Below, in pieces: positions 19,907 to 28,482 of a stretch of DNA of 64,000 bases. Both the position numbers and the translations under genes were made by a program. The notes beneath the pieces were generated by a model. The model was given only the letters and a program-made list of their open reading frames with translations, was not told where the DNA came from and ran no database searches. The stretch covers positions 1-64,000 of the forward strand of contig NZ_BLKZ01000002.1 of the NCBI RefSeq assembly GCF_010723575.1, written 5' to 3'. Each line of letters opens with the position of its first letter. The first letter of the stretch is position 1. The DNA comes from Mycobacterium bourgelatii. GTDB taxonomy: Bacteria > Actinomycetota > Actinomycetes > Mycobacteriales > Mycobacteriaceae.

Positions 19907-20285
19907 CGGATTGCTCCTTCTCTACGGTTGGCCCACACCAGCCCGCCATATCGAGGCTACGCGGGAGAAGGGAGACGCGGCAGTGGCATTAGCTGGCTGT
20001 TAGCGCCCGAAACCGGGCATTCGCTCAGACGCAAAAAGATGCGGCGGCGGCCCCCCACGCCGCCGCCGCCGCACCTTCCCACGCCTGACCCGCCGACCCC
20101 GACGTGCCCCCCACGACTTGCTATTTGGGGCTGACCCCCGCACCGAAACTTTGACGAGGACTCAAACGTCCGACGGCGTAACCGAATACGCCGTCGGATT
20201 GTGTCCCCCTCAGAGCCCGATCCCCACGTGTCACGCTAGAACACCAGCAGCGATCTCACTGGCGTTTGACGAAATCCGCAGAAAA
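19907..20285. other. Intergenic stretch between hsaF and the MHB gene
   Basis: 379 bp with no credible gene. It holds the promoter/RBS of the leftward MHB gene near 19907-19950, a C-rich tract around 20049-20110 (CCGCCGCCGCCGC), and a strong hairpin at 20169-20198 listed separately. Confidence 0.5.
20169..20198 (-). terminator. Perfect 12-bp stem hairpin downstream of hsaF
   Basis: TCCGACGGCGTA and its exact complement TACGCCGTCGGA flank a 6-nt loop. It lies about 90 bp past the hsaF stop in the direction of hsaE-G-F transcription. Only a short T-rich run (CGTTTGAG) follows, as is common for mycobacterial hairpin terminators. Confidence 0.65.
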
Positions 20286-21340
20286 TTAGCGGGTAGCCGC
20301 GGCTTCGCTCTCTTGCTCGCGTTTGATTTCCAAGGCGATGTCGATCAGCTGGTCTTCCTGCCCGCCGATGAGCTTGCGCTGGCCGGCGCGGTGCAGCAAT
20401 TGGTGTGCCGGCACACCATAACGCTCGGACTGGCGAACGGCGTGCTTGAGGAAGCTGGAGTAGACCCCGGAGTACCCCATGATCAGCGCGTTGCGGTCGA
20501 GCAGGCATTCGGCGGGCATCGCCGGCCGCACCACGTCCTCGGCGGCGTCGGCAATGTCGAAGAAGTCGATACCGGTCTTCACCCCGATCTTGTCGAACAC
20601 CCCGATCAGGGCCTCGACCGGCGCGTTGCCAGCGCCCGCGCCGAACCGGCGCACGCTGCCGTCGATCTGCTTGGCTCCGGCGCGTACCGCTTCCACCGAG
20701 TTGGCCACGCCCAGGCCCAGGTTTTCGTGCCCGTGGAAACCGACCTGAGCGTCGGAACCCAACTCCGCAACCAACGCCGACACCCGATCGGCCACGCCGT
20801 CGAGCACCAGGGCGCCGGCGGAGTCGACGACGTAGACGCACTGGCATCCGGCGTCGGCCATGATGCGGGCTTGCGCGGCCAGCTTCTCCGGCGGGATCGT
20901 GTGGGCCATCATCAAGAACCCGACGGTTTCCAGCCCCAGGTCGCGAGCCAGCCCAAAGTGCTGAATCGAGACGTCGGCCTCGGTGCAGTGGGTCGCGATC
21001 CGGCAGATCGACCCACCGTTGTCTTGCGCCTCTTTGATGTCTTCCTTGGTTCCCACACCCGGCAACATCAGGAACGCGATCTTGGCGTCTTTCGCCGTCT
21101 CTGCGGCGAGTTTGATCAGTTCCTGCTCGGGTGTCTTGGAAAAGCCGTAGTTGAACGACGAGCCGCCCAGTCCGTCACCGTGGGTCACCTCGATGACCGG
21201 AACGCCGGCGGCGTCCAGGGCGCTCACGATCGCGCGAACTTCGTCCTTGGTGAATTGGTGCCGCTTGTGGTGTGAGCCGTCGCGCAGCGACGTGTCGGTG
21301 ATCCGAACGTCCCACGCTCCTTCAAAATGTGGCCAGTCAT
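20286..21340 (-). pseudogene. hsaF: 4-hydroxy-2-oxovalerate aldolase HsaF with an N-terminal frame break
   Basis: HsaF (Rv3534c) cleaves 4-hydroxy-2-oxohexanoate from ring A/B breakdown to pyruvate and propanal, which is channelled to HsaG. The protein from 21327 downward is complete: WDVRITDTSLRDGSHHKRHQ with active-site Arg-Asp and His, EVTHGDGLGG, GFHGHENLGLG and the C-terminal dimer region. However this frame has no start codon upstream of GTG 21227, which would drop the active site. The expected ATG at 21340 overlaps the hsaG stop (ATGA) but reads MTGHILKE into another frame; one base appears missing near 21315-21320 (GAGCGTGG). Real frameshift or base-call error cannot be told apart here. 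Confidence 0.8.
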
Positions 21341-22251
21341 CGTGCGCCTCCCGCCACTGACAAAGTTTCTTTGGCGATCTCTTCGCCGACCTTGGTCGCC
21401 GCGGCCGTCATGATGTCGAGGTTGCCCGCGTACGGCGGCAGGTAATCGCCGGCGCCTTCGACCTCGACGAACGTGGTGACCACAGCCCGTCCGCCGGAGT
21501 TCAACGACGGCTCGTCGAACTGCGGCTCGTTGAGCAACCGATAGCCGGGCACGTAGGTCTGCACCTCGGCCACGACGTCGTGAATGGACTTCGCGATCGC
21601 GTCCCGATCGGCGTCCTCCGGAATCGCGCAGAAGATCGTGTCGCGCATGATCATCGGGGGGTCAGCCGGGTTCAGGATGATGATCGCCTTGCCGCGCTCC
21701 GCCCCACCGATGGTCTCGACACCGCGCGAGGTGGTCTTGGTGAACTCGTCGATATTGGCCCTGGTTCCCGGCCCCGCCGATACCGATGCCACCGACGCCA
21801 CGATCTCCGCGTAGGGAACGCTCACCACCCGGGACACCGCGTACACGATGGGGATGGTCGCCTGTCCTCCGCAGGTGATCATGTTGACGTTCGGGGCGTC
21901 GAGGTGCTCGCGCAGGTTTGCCGGCGGAATGACGGCAGGACCGACGGCGGCGGGCGTCAGGTCGATGGCGCGGATCCCGGCGGCTTCGTACTTCGGCGCC
22001 GCTTCTTTGTGGACGTAGGCGCTGGTCGCCTCGAACACCAAGTCGGGCTTCTCCGGCTGCTCCAGCAGCCAGTCGACGCCTTTGTGGCTGGTTTCCAGGC
22101 CCAGCTTGCGCGCCCGCGCCAAGCCTTCGCTGTTCGGGTCGATGCCCACCATCCAACGCGGTTCCAGCCAGTCGGACCGCAACAGCTTGTACAGCAGGTC
22201 GGTACTGATGTTTCCCGACCCGACGATGGCCACACTCGCCTTCGACGGCAT
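21337..22251 (-). CDS. hsaG: Acylating acetaldehyde/propanal dehydrogenase HsaG
   Basis: About 304 residues. Converts propanal (and acetaldehyde) plus CoA and NAD to the acyl-CoA in complex with HsaF. Seen: NAD-binding VAIVGSGNISTDLLYKLL at the N-terminus, the catalytic Cys in MITCGGQATIPIV near residue 124, and GPGTRANIDEFTKTT. Three in-frame starts exist (GTG 22260, ATG 22257, ATG 22251); AAGGGAG lies 8-9 nt before ATG 22251, which I choose. Fifteen to 24 bp after hsaE and overlapping hsaF by ATGA. Confidence 0.92.
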   Translation of the reverse strand: MPSKASVAIVGSGNISTDLLYKLLRSDWLEPRWMVGIDPNSEGLARARKLGLETSHKGVDWLLEQPEKPDLVFEATSAYVHKEAAPKYEAAGIRAIDLTPAAVGPAVIPPANLREHLDAPNVNMITCGGQATIPIVYAVSRVVSVPYAEIVASVASVSAGPGTRANIDEFTKTTSRGVETIGGAERGKAIIILNPADPPMIMRDTIFCAIPEDADRDAIAKSIHDVVAEVQTYVPGYRLLNEPQFDEPSLNSGGRAVVTTFVEVEGAGDYLPPYAGNLDIMTAAATKVGEEIAKETLSVAGGAR

Positions 22252-22275
22252 GTTCATCACTCCCTTATTTGAAGG

Positions 22276-23061
22276 CTATTCGAACGTCAGACGGACGGCA
22301 CCTAGCCCAGTGAAATCGGCGACGAACTCGTCGCCGGGGTTCGCATCCACAGCGAAGGTGCATGACCCTGGCAACACCACGTCGCCGGCCTTGAGCCGGA
22401 CCCCGAAACTCTCCACTTTCCGAGCCAACCAGGCCACGGCGGTCGCCGGATTGCCCAGCACGGCGTCACTGCGGCCCTGGGCGATCTCCTCGCCATTGCG
22501 CGTCAGCACCGCATCGATCCCCTGGATGTCGACGTCGCCCGGCTTCACCCGTGCCTGGCCCAGCACGAAACCTCCCGCCGACGCGTTGTCGGCGATGGTG
22601 TCGCAGATTTTGATTTGCCAGTCTTTGATCCTGGTGTCGATGAGCTCGATGGACGGGACCAGGGCTTCGGTGGCGGCCAGGACGTCCTCTTCGGTGCATC
22701 CGGCGCCCGGCAGGTCGGCGGACAGGATGAAGCCCACCTCGACCTCGACGCGGGGGTAGAGGTATTTGCCGCTCTTGACCGGGGTGTCTTCGAACACCTG
22801 CATGTCGTCGAGCAGGTGGCCGTAGTCCGGCTCGTTGACGCCCATCATCTGCTGCATGACCGGCGACGAAAGCCCCACCTTGTGCCCCACCACGCGTGCG
22901 CCCTCGGCCACCCGCCGCCGGATGTTGATCAGCTGGATTTCGTAGGCGTCGACGACGTCGATGTCCGGGTTCGCGGCCGTCAACTGGTCGATGGGCTCAC
23001 GGCTTCGCTCGGCTTGGGCCAGGTCGGCGGCCAAGCGTTCACGCGTCTCAGCAGTGAGCAT
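22276..23061 (-). CDS. hsaE: 2-hydroxypenta-2,4-dienoate hydratase HsaE
   Basis: 261 residues, fumarylacetoacetase/MhpD-type hydratase fold. It hydrates 2-hydroxy-hexa-2,4-dienoate released by HsaD, feeding HsaF. Seen: GHKVGLSSPVMQQMMGV and the metal-binding Glu cluster region PRVEVEVGFIL, then GFVLGQARVKPGDVD and LGNPATAVAWLARK. First gene of the leftward hsaE-G-F operon; the KstR-type operator at 23119 is about 58 bp upstream of its ATG and also serves kstD. Confidence 0.93.
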   Translation of the reverse strand: MLTAETRERLAADLAQAERSREPIDQLTAANPDIDVVDAYEIQLINIRRRVAEGARVVGHKVGLSSPVMQQMMGVNEPDYGHLLDDMQVFEDTPVKSGKYLYPRVEVEVGFILSADLPGAGCTEEDVLAATEALVPSIELIDTRIKDWQIKICDTIADNASAGGFVLGQARVKPGDVDIQGIDAVLTRNGEEIAQGRSDAVLGNPATAVAWLARKVESFGVRLKAGDVVLPGSCTFAVDANPGDEFVADFTGLGAVRLTFE

Positions 23062-23118
23062 TTACCGAAGTCCCTTCGTCGTTTTGACCGGGTAAGTAGC
23101 GCCTGGCCCGGGCAATTC

Positions 23119-23132
23119 TATAACGTGTTCTA
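23119..23132. promoter_or_regulatory. KstR-type operator between hsaE and kstD
   Basis: TATAACGTGTTCTA fits T-nn-AAC-nn-GTT-nn-A. It ends one base before the kstD ATG at 23134, so kstD mRNA must be leaderless or start within the operator. The divergent hsaE operon starts at 23061. Confidence 0.87.
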
Positions 23133-23133
23133 C

Positions 23134-24825
23134 ATGACAGCACAGGACTACGACGTCGTCGTGGTCGGAAGCGGCGGCGCCGGCATGGTAGCCGCCCTTA
23201 CCGCCGCGCACCGAGGTCTTTCGACAGTAGTCGTCGAGAAGGCTCCGCACTACGGCGGTTCAACTGCGCGTTCGGGCGGTGGGGTCTGGATCCCCAACAA
23301 CGAAATCCTCAAGCGCGCCGGCGTGCACGACACTCCCGAGGCGGCCCGTACCTACCTGCACGGCATCATCGGCGACATCGTCGAACCGGAACGTATCGAC
23401 ACCTACCTCGAACGTGGCCCCGAGATGCTTTCGTTCGTGCTCAAGCACACGCCGCTGAAGATGTGTTGGGTACCGCGCTATTCCGACTACTACCCTGAGG
23501 CCCCGGGCGGCCTCGCCGAAGGCCGCTCCATCGAGCCCAAGCCGTTCAACGCGCGCAAACTCGGCCCCGACGAGGCCGGTCTGGAGCCGCCGTACGGCAA
23601 GGTGCCGCTCAATGTGGTCGTGATGCAACAGGATTACGTGCGGCTGAATCAGCTCAAGCGGCACCCGCGCGGTGTGCTGCGCAGCCTGAAAGTCGGCGTT
23701 CGCACCATGTGGGCGAAATCGACCGGCAAGAACCTGGTCGGAATGGGCCGTGCGCTCATCGGTCCGCTGCGAATCGGGTTGCAGCGAGCGGGTGTTCCGG
23801 TGCTGCTCAACACCGCGCTCACCGATCTGTACGTCGAAGACGGTGTGGTGCGCGGGATCTACGTGCGCGATACCCAAGCAGCGGAGTCCGTCGAGCCGCG
23901 GTTGATCCGCGCCCGGCGCGGCGTCATCCTCGCCTCCGGCGGCTTCGAACACAACGAGCAGATGCGAATCAAGTACCAACGTGCGCCCATCACCACCGAA
24001 TGGACGGTCGGCGCCAAGGCCAATACCGGTGACGGCATCATCGCCGGCGAAAAGCTGGGCGCCGCATTGGATCTGATGGAAGACGCCTGGTGGGGCCCGA
24101 CGGTGCCGCTGGTGAACGCGCCGTGGTTCGCGCTGTCCGAGCGCAATTCGCCCGGATCGATCATCGTCAACATGTCCGGTAAGCGGTTCATGAACGAATC
24201 GATGCCGTATGTCGAGGCGTGCCACCACATGTACGGCGGGCAATACGGTCAAGGACCTGGGCCCGGCGAGAACATTCCGGCCTGGCTGGTTTTCGACCAG
24301 CAGTACCGTGAGCGCTACATTTTCGCGGGATTGCAGCCCGGGCAACGTATTCCGCGTAAGTGGCTGGAATCCGGGGTCATCGTTCAGGCCGACACGCTCG
24401 AGGAGCTGGCGGCGAAGGCCGGACTGCCGGCCACCGAATTTGCCGCGACCGTCGAGCGTTTCAACGGATTCGCACGATCGGGTGTCGACGAGGACTACCA
24501 CCGCGGCGAAAGTGCCTACGACAAGTACTACGGCGATCCCACCAACAAGCCCAACCCCAACCTTGGTGAAATCAAGCACGCCCCGTACTACGCAGCCAAG
24601 TTGGTGCCGGGCGACTTGGGGACCAAGGGTGGCATCCGCACCGACGTGCACGGGCGTGCCCTACGCGACGACGGCAGCGTCATCGAAGGCCTCTACGCCG
24701 CAGGCAATGTCAGCGCACCGGTGATGGGACACACCTATCCCGGCCCAGGCGGCACCATCGGGCCGGCGATGACATTCGGATATCTGGCCGCACTGCATTT
24801 GGCCGAACAGGAGGGTGCTCGCTGA
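23134..24825 (+). CDS. kstD: 3-ketosteroid delta1-dehydrogenase KstD
   Basis: 563 residues, FAD-dependent. Introduces the C1-C2 double bond into 4-androstenedione/9-hydroxy-androstenedione. Seen: FAD motif VVVGSGGAGMVAA at 9-21, SGGGVWIPNN near 48-57, a central SGGFEHN, and the C-terminal YAAGNVSAPVMGHTYPGPGGTIGPAMTFG flavin-binding segment. A frame open further upstream exists, but the chosen ATG directly follows the operator and matches the family start (MTAQDYDVVVVG). Downstream hydratase gene follows after 1 bp. Confidence 0.95.
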   Translation: MTAQDYDVVVVGSGGAGMVAALTAAHRGLSTVVVEKAPHYGGSTARSGGGVWIPNNEILKRAGVHDTPEAARTYLHGIIGDIVEPERIDTYLERGPEMLSFVLKHTPLKMCWVPRYSDYYPEAPGGLAEGRSIEPKPFNARKLGPDEAGLEPPYGKVPLNVVVMQQDYVRLNQLKRHPRGVLRSLKVGVRTMWAKSTGKNLVGMGRALIGPLRIGLQRAGVPVLLNTALTDLYVEDGVVRGIYVRDTQAAESVEPRLIRARRGVILASGGFEHNEQMRIKYQRAPITTEWTVGAKANTGDGIIAGEKLGAALDLMEDAWWGPTVPLVNAPWFALSERNSPGSIIVNMSGKRFMNESMPYVEACHHMYGGQYGQGPGPGENIPAWLVFDQQYRERYIFAGLQPGQRIPRKWLESGVIVQADTLEELAAKAGLPATEFAATVERFNGFARSGVDEDYHRGESAYDKYYGDPTNKPNPNLGEIKHAPYYAAKLVPGDLGTKGGIRTDVHGRALRDDGSVIEGLYAAGNVSAPVMGHTYPGPGGTIGPAMTFGYLAALHLAEQEGAR

Positions 24826-24826
24826 C

Positions 24827-25708
24827 ATGCCAATCGACGTAGACGTCGCGCTGAACGCTGAGCTGGAGCCGATCGAATTCTCTTGGTCCAGCACCGATGT
24901 GCAGCTTTATCACCTGGGTCTGGGCGCTGGGGCGGATCCGATGGATCCCCGCGAGCTGCGCTACCTGATCGACGACAAGCCACAGGTACTGCCGACGTTC
25001 GGCAATGTCGCCGCCACCTTCCATCAGACGACGCCGCCGACGGTCAAGTTTCCCGGCATCGACATCGAGCTGAGCAAGGTGCTGCACGCCAGCGAGCGTG
25101 TGGAAGTGCCTGCGCCGCTACCTCCTTCGGGTTCGGCGAGCTCTGTTACCCGGTTCACTGACATCTGGGACAAGGGCAAGGCCGCGGTGATCTGGAGCGA
25201 GACGACAGTGACCGCACCCGACGGCACGCTGCTGTGGAAGCAGAAGCGCTCCATATTCGCGCGTGGGGAGGGCGGCTTTGGTGGTGAGCGCGGGCCGTCT
25301 GGGTCCGTCGAACCGCCAGACCGGGCACCCGACCTCGAGGTGGCGATACCGATCCTGCCGCAGCAGGCGTTGCTCTACCGGCTCTGCGGTGACCGCAATC
25401 CGCTGCACTCTGACCCCGAATTCGCCGCCGCCGCAGGCTTTCCCAGGCCCATCCTGCATGGTCTGTGCACCTACGGCATGACGTGTAAGGCCATCACAGA
25501 TACGCTGCTCGACGGCGACGCTGGGGCTGTTGCGGCCTACGGTGCACGTTTTGCCGGCGTGGCCTTCCCCGGTGAGACACTTACGGTCAACATCTGGAAG
25601 GACGAATCTGGCGAGTCCGGGGGCCGCTTCCTGGCCACCGTTATCGCGCCTGCGCGCGACAACGCCACGGTGCTCAGCGGCGTGGAGCTGGTGCCGGTTT
25701 CGTCGTAA
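24827..25708 (+). CDS. chsH3: MaoC-like (double hotdog) enoyl-CoA hydratase, Rv3538/ChsH3 family
   Basis: 293 residues with two hotdog halves. The C-terminal half carries the hydratase-2 motif: DRNPLHSDPEFAAAAGF, then RPILHGLCTYG (around residues 190-220), with the catalytic Asp/His pair. In M. tuberculosis the Rv3538 protein (also called Hsd4B/ChsH3) hydrates steroid side-chain enoyl-CoA. A slightly longer in-frame start at 24815 lies inside kstD; I choose ATG 24827 because the protein then begins MPIDVDVALN as in the family. Cotranscribed with kstD. Confidence 0.9.
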   Translation: MPIDVDVALNAELEPIEFSWSSTDVQLYHLGLGAGADPMDPRELRYLIDDKPQVLPTFGNVAATFHQTTPPTVKFPGIDIELSKVLHASERVEVPAPLPPSGSASSVTRFTDIWDKGKAAVIWSETTVTAPDGTLLWKQKRSIFARGEGGFGGERGPSGSVEPPDRAPDLEVAIPILPQQALLYRLCGDRNPLHSDPEFAAAAGFPRPILHGLCTYGMTCKAITDTLLDGDAGAVAAYGARFAGVAFPGETLTVNIWKDESGESGGRFLATVIAPARDNATVLSGVELVPVSS

Positions 25709-25731
25709 ACCCTCTTCCCGCTGCCTGCCGT

Positions 25732-25932
25732 CGAACGTCACGCGAGCGTGGCCGCCGACGCCGAACGTCACGCTAGCGCGACCCTCGACGGGCGCGGGCG
25801 GGCCGCCCGCAATCACCTCCGCCGAACGTCACGCCAGCGTGGCCGCCGACGCCGAACGTCACGCTAGCGCGACCCTCGCCGGGCGCGGAGTGGGGCGAGC
25901 GTCACCACTTCCGTCGAGCGTCACGCTAGCTC
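25732..25932 (+). repeat. CGAACGTCACGC-type repeat cluster left of the AbiEi-like gene
   Basis: Five copies of a 17-bp core CGAACGTCACGCNAGCG or close variants start at 25732, 25762, 25823, 25853 and about 25914. Copies 1-2 and 3-4 with their spacers form a ~91-bp direct repeat (GTGGCCGCCGACGC spacer, then CGACCCTCG-CGGGCGCGG). The fifth copy overlaps the 3' end of the AbiEi-like gene and supplies its last codons and stop (25926-25928). Confidence 0.8.
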
Positions 25933-26771
25933 GACCCTCGACGGGCACGGGCGGCCGCAACACGCTGGATGATGTCTGCCGGCCGCTCCCCCGCGACAAC
26001 CCGGATGTTTATCCAGCCCCGACCTTCGACCTTTTCCTGTCGACGAATGTCCCAGGCCTGTTGCCGCCTATCAGTCCAATGGTGTTCACCGTCGTACTCG
26101 GCGCTGACTTTTAAGTCTTCCCAACCCATGTCGAGATACGCGAAGGGCTCGCCAAAGTCGTTACAAACGGGAATCTGCGTCTTCGGACGTGGGAAGCCAG
26201 CGCGAATCAGCAGCAGCCGGAGCCAGGTCTCTTTCGGTGACTGCGATCCACCGTCAGCCAGATCGAGTGCGATCCCTGCCATCCGTGTTCCGCGTCGCCC
26301 GGGATACCGCTGGGCTAGCGCTTCCACGTCGGCAGGCTTCAAGTCGGTGGCTGATATCAAGGCATCGATCCTGGCCACTGCGTCGTCCGTTTGATACCAG
26401 CAACCCATATCAAGCGCGGTTCGGGCCGGAGTCGTCACCGGCATGCCGTCCAGCCAAATGATCTCGTCGTCTTCGATACGATCATTGCGAACCTTGATTC
26501 CTGCCAATGGGTTCCGGTTCGTGTGCAGGATTTCCAACGGCGCGCTGGGTTCGACCCACTTCGCGCCGTGCACCGCACTGGCGGTCAGACCCGCAACGAT
26601 GCCCCGCCGCCGGGACCACAGCCATGCTGCTCTGGCGCGCACCTCTGGTGTCAGCTCGACATTCCGGCCCACGTACACGTCACGGAGCAACTTTCTGTAC
26701 TGCGTGCGAAGTGCGCTTTTGGCCAGATCCCCACTGGCGACGGCCTCACTGCCGATGAATGGCTGCCCCAC
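25926..26771 (-). CDS. AbiEi-type/DUF559-like protein
   Basis: 281 residues from GTG 26771. The N-terminal ~70 residues look like the winged-helix of AbiEi antitoxin-like proteins (TQYRKLLRDVYVGRN, RARAAWLWSRRRGIVAGLTASAVHG). The C-terminal part has a Vsr/DUF559-like nuclease pattern: AYLDMGWEDLKVSAEYDGEHHWTD, then RQEKVEGRGW, where Asp, Glu/Asp and Lys/Arg could form a PD-(D/E)xK-like site. No AbiEii toxin gene is adjacent. Such lone genes are common in mycobacteria; function unknown. It sits between kstD-chsH3 and ltp2, where I recall PPE63 in H37Rv, and is bracketed by a repeat family. Confidence 0.7.
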   Translation of the reverse strand: MGQPFIGSEAVASGDLAKSALRTQYRKLLRDVYVGRNVELTPEVRARAAWLWSRRRGIVAGLTASAVHGAKWVEPSAPLEILHTNRNPLAGIKVRNDRIEDDEIIWLDGMPVTTPARTALDMGCWYQTDDAVARIDALISATDLKPADVEALAQRYPGRRGTRMAGIALDLADGGSQSPKETWLRLLLIRAGFPRPKTQIPVCNDFGEPFAYLDMGWEDLKVSAEYDGEHHWTDRRQQAWDIRRQEKVEGRGWINIRVVAGERPADIIQRVAAARARRGSS

Positions 26772-26837
26772 GCCGTCAGCGTCACACGGAACCCGGTGGC
26801 CGTCACGTCACCGTAAGGCAGTTGTCCACAGCCGTTG

Positions 26838-26886
26838 CGCCAGCGTGACGTTCGGCGCCCACAGCCACGCCAGCGTGGCGCTCGAC
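26838..26886 (-). repeat. Inverted copies of the CGAACGTCACGC repeat right of the AbiEi-like gene
   Basis: CGCCAGCGTGACGTTCG (26838-26854) is the reverse complement of the core found at 25732-25932, and a degenerate second copy CGCCAGCGTGGCGCTCGA follows at about 26868. The AbiEi-like gene is thus flanked by oppositely oriented members of one repeat family. Confidence 0.75.
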
Positions 26887-26911
26887 GCCAACGCCTAGCA
26901 GCCGCGAAGCC

Positions 26912-28081
26912 CTACCCCAGAATCAACCCCGACGTCGGCACCCCAGTCCCCGCCGTCACCAACACATGCTCGACGTCGGGCACCTGATTCACCGAAGTCC
27001 CCCGCAATTGCCTTACGCCCTCGGCAATCCCGTTCATCCCGTGAATGTAAGCCTCACCGAGCTGTCCACCGTGGGTATTGATCGGCAGCCGCCCGCCGAT
27101 CTCGATCGCACCGTCGGCGATGAAGTCCTTCGCTTCTCCGCGACCGCAGAAGCCCAACTCCTCCAACTGAATCAGCGTGAACGGCGTGAAGTGGTCATAC
27201 AGAACCGCGGTCTGAATATCGGCCGGAGTAAGCCCGGACTGCGCCCACAGTTGCTTGCCCACCAACCCCATTTCCGGCAAGCCGTCCAACTCCGGTCGGT
27301 AGTAGCTGACCATCGTGTACTGGTCGGGGCTCGAACCCTGCGACGCGCCCTCGATCACCGCGGGCCGATGCTTGAGATCGCGCGCCCGCTCCACCGACGT
27401 CACCACGATCGCCACGGCGCCGTCCGTCTCCTGGCAGCAGTCCAGTAACCGCAGCGGCTCGGCGATCCAGCGCGAATTCTGGTGGTCCTCAATGGTTATC
27501 GGCTTCTCGTAGAAGTAAGCCTTCGGGTTTTTGGCGGCGTGCTTACGATCGGCCACCGACACCGCGCCGAAGTCCCGGCTGGTAGCGCCCGAAAGGTGCA
27601 TATACCGACGAGCGATCATCGCGACCTGCGCGGCCGGCGTCGAAAGCCCATGCGGATACGAGAAAGAGTTGTCGACACCGGTCGAATCGGCGTTCTCCGT
27701 CAGCCGCGTCTGCACCTGGCCGAACCGCATGCCGGAACGCTCGTTGAAGGCCCGGTACGCCACCACGACATCGGCCACACCGGTGGCCACAGCCATTGCC
27801 GCATGCTGCACGGTGGCACACGCCGCGCCGCCGCCGTAGTGGATCTTCGAAAAGAACTTCAGCTCACCGATTCCCGTGGCACGCGCGACAGCGATCTCGG
27901 TGTTGGTGTCCATCGTGAAGGTGGTCAACCCGTCGACGTCCGCGGGCGTCAAACCGGCGTCGTCCAACGCATCCAACACAGCCTCGGCCGCCAGCCGCAA
28001 TTCGGAGCGACCCGAGTTCTTCGAAAAGTCAGTGGCGCCAATGCCGACGATGGCCGCTCGACCCGACAAACCCGACGACAC
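26912..28081 (-). CDS. ltp2: Steroid side-chain aldolase Ltp2 (Rv3540c family)
   Basis: 389 residues, SCP-x thiolase-like. Ltp2 with the DUF35 part of ChsH2 cleaves 17-hydroxy-3-oxo-pregnene-carboxyl-CoA to androstenedione and propionyl-CoA. Seen: AAIVGIGATDFSKNSGRSEL start, HYGGGAACATVQHAAMAV, YDHFTPFTLIQLEELGFCGRGEAKDF, and LPINTHGGQLGEAYIHGMNG. GTG start shares its first base with the chsH1 TAG stop. Last gene of the leftward cyp125-fadE28-fadE29-chsH2-chsH1-ltp2 operon (igr). Confidence 0.93.
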   Translation of the reverse strand: MSSGLSGRAAIVGIGATDFSKNSGRSELRLAAEAVLDALDDAGLTPADVDGLTTFTMDTNTEIAVARATGIGELKFFSKIHYGGGAACATVQHAAMAVATGVADVVVAYRAFNERSGMRFGQVQTRLTENADSTGVDNSFSYPHGLSTPAAQVAMIARRYMHLSGATSRDFGAVSVADRKHAAKNPKAYFYEKPITIEDHQNSRWIAEPLRLLDCCQETDGAVAIVVTSVERARDLKHRPAVIEGASQGSSPDQYTMVSYYRPELDGLPEMGLVGKQLWAQSGLTPADIQTAVLYDHFTPFTLIQLEELGFCGRGEAKDFIADGAIEIGGRLPINTHGGQLGEAYIHGMNGIAEGVRQLRGTSVNQVPDVEHVLVTAGTGVPTSGLILG

Positions 28082-28482
28082 TACGCATCCCCAATCGTCA
28101 ACGTGGCGGTCGCAATGACATGGTTACCAAGGCTGTTGGCGCCCACCACCTTCACCGTGATCAATCCGTCCTCCACGGCCGTCACTTCGCCGGAGAACGT
28201 CACCGTGTCATAGGCGTACCAAGGCACACCGAGCCGCAACCCGATCGACTTGATCAGCGCCGACGGCCCGGCCCAGTCAGTGATGTAGCGTTGCACCAGT
28301 CCGGTGTCGGTGAGAATGTTGACGAAGATGTCCTTCGACCCCTTGGCCTGCGCCAGATCGCGGTCGTGGTGCACATCCTGAAAGTCCCTGGTAGCCAAGG
28401 CCGTCGAGACGATGAAGGTCGGGGTCCCTTCCAGCTTCAGCTCGGGCAGCTTCGTACCCACTTCTACAACAGGTGCGCTCAT
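28081..28482 (-). CDS. chsH1: MaoC-like enoyl-CoA hydratase subunit ChsH1 (Rv3541c family)
   Basis: 133 residues, single hotdog domain. With the MaoC part of ChsH2 it forms the heteromeric hydratase acting on 3-oxo-4,17-pregnadiene-20-carboxyl-CoA. The motif STALATRDFQDVHHDRDLAQ near 26-45 carries the DxxxxH of hydratase-2. ATG 28482 overlaps the chsH2 stop by four bases (ATGA); its stop touches the ltp2 GTG. Confidence 0.92.
   Translation of the reverse strand: MSAPVVEVGTKLPELKLEGTPTFIVSTALATRDFQDVHHDRDLAQAKGSKDIFVNILTDTGLVQRYITDWAGPSALIKSIGLRLGVPWYAYDTVTFSGEVTAVEDGLITVKVVGANSLGNHVIATATLTIGDA

Noticed and set aside
20118..21275. 385-residue plus-strand frame opposite hsaF
   Set aside because: Antisense shadow of hsaF in GC-rich codon context; no motif.
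22615..23133. A ~170-residue N-terminal extension of KstD in frame
   Set aside because: It runs antisense through hsaE and over the KstR-type operator; KstD family proteins start at 23134.
25741..25932. CRISPR-like array of CGAACGTCACGC repeats
   Set aside because: Only five imperfect 17-bp cores with uneven, partly identical spacers, and no cas genes.
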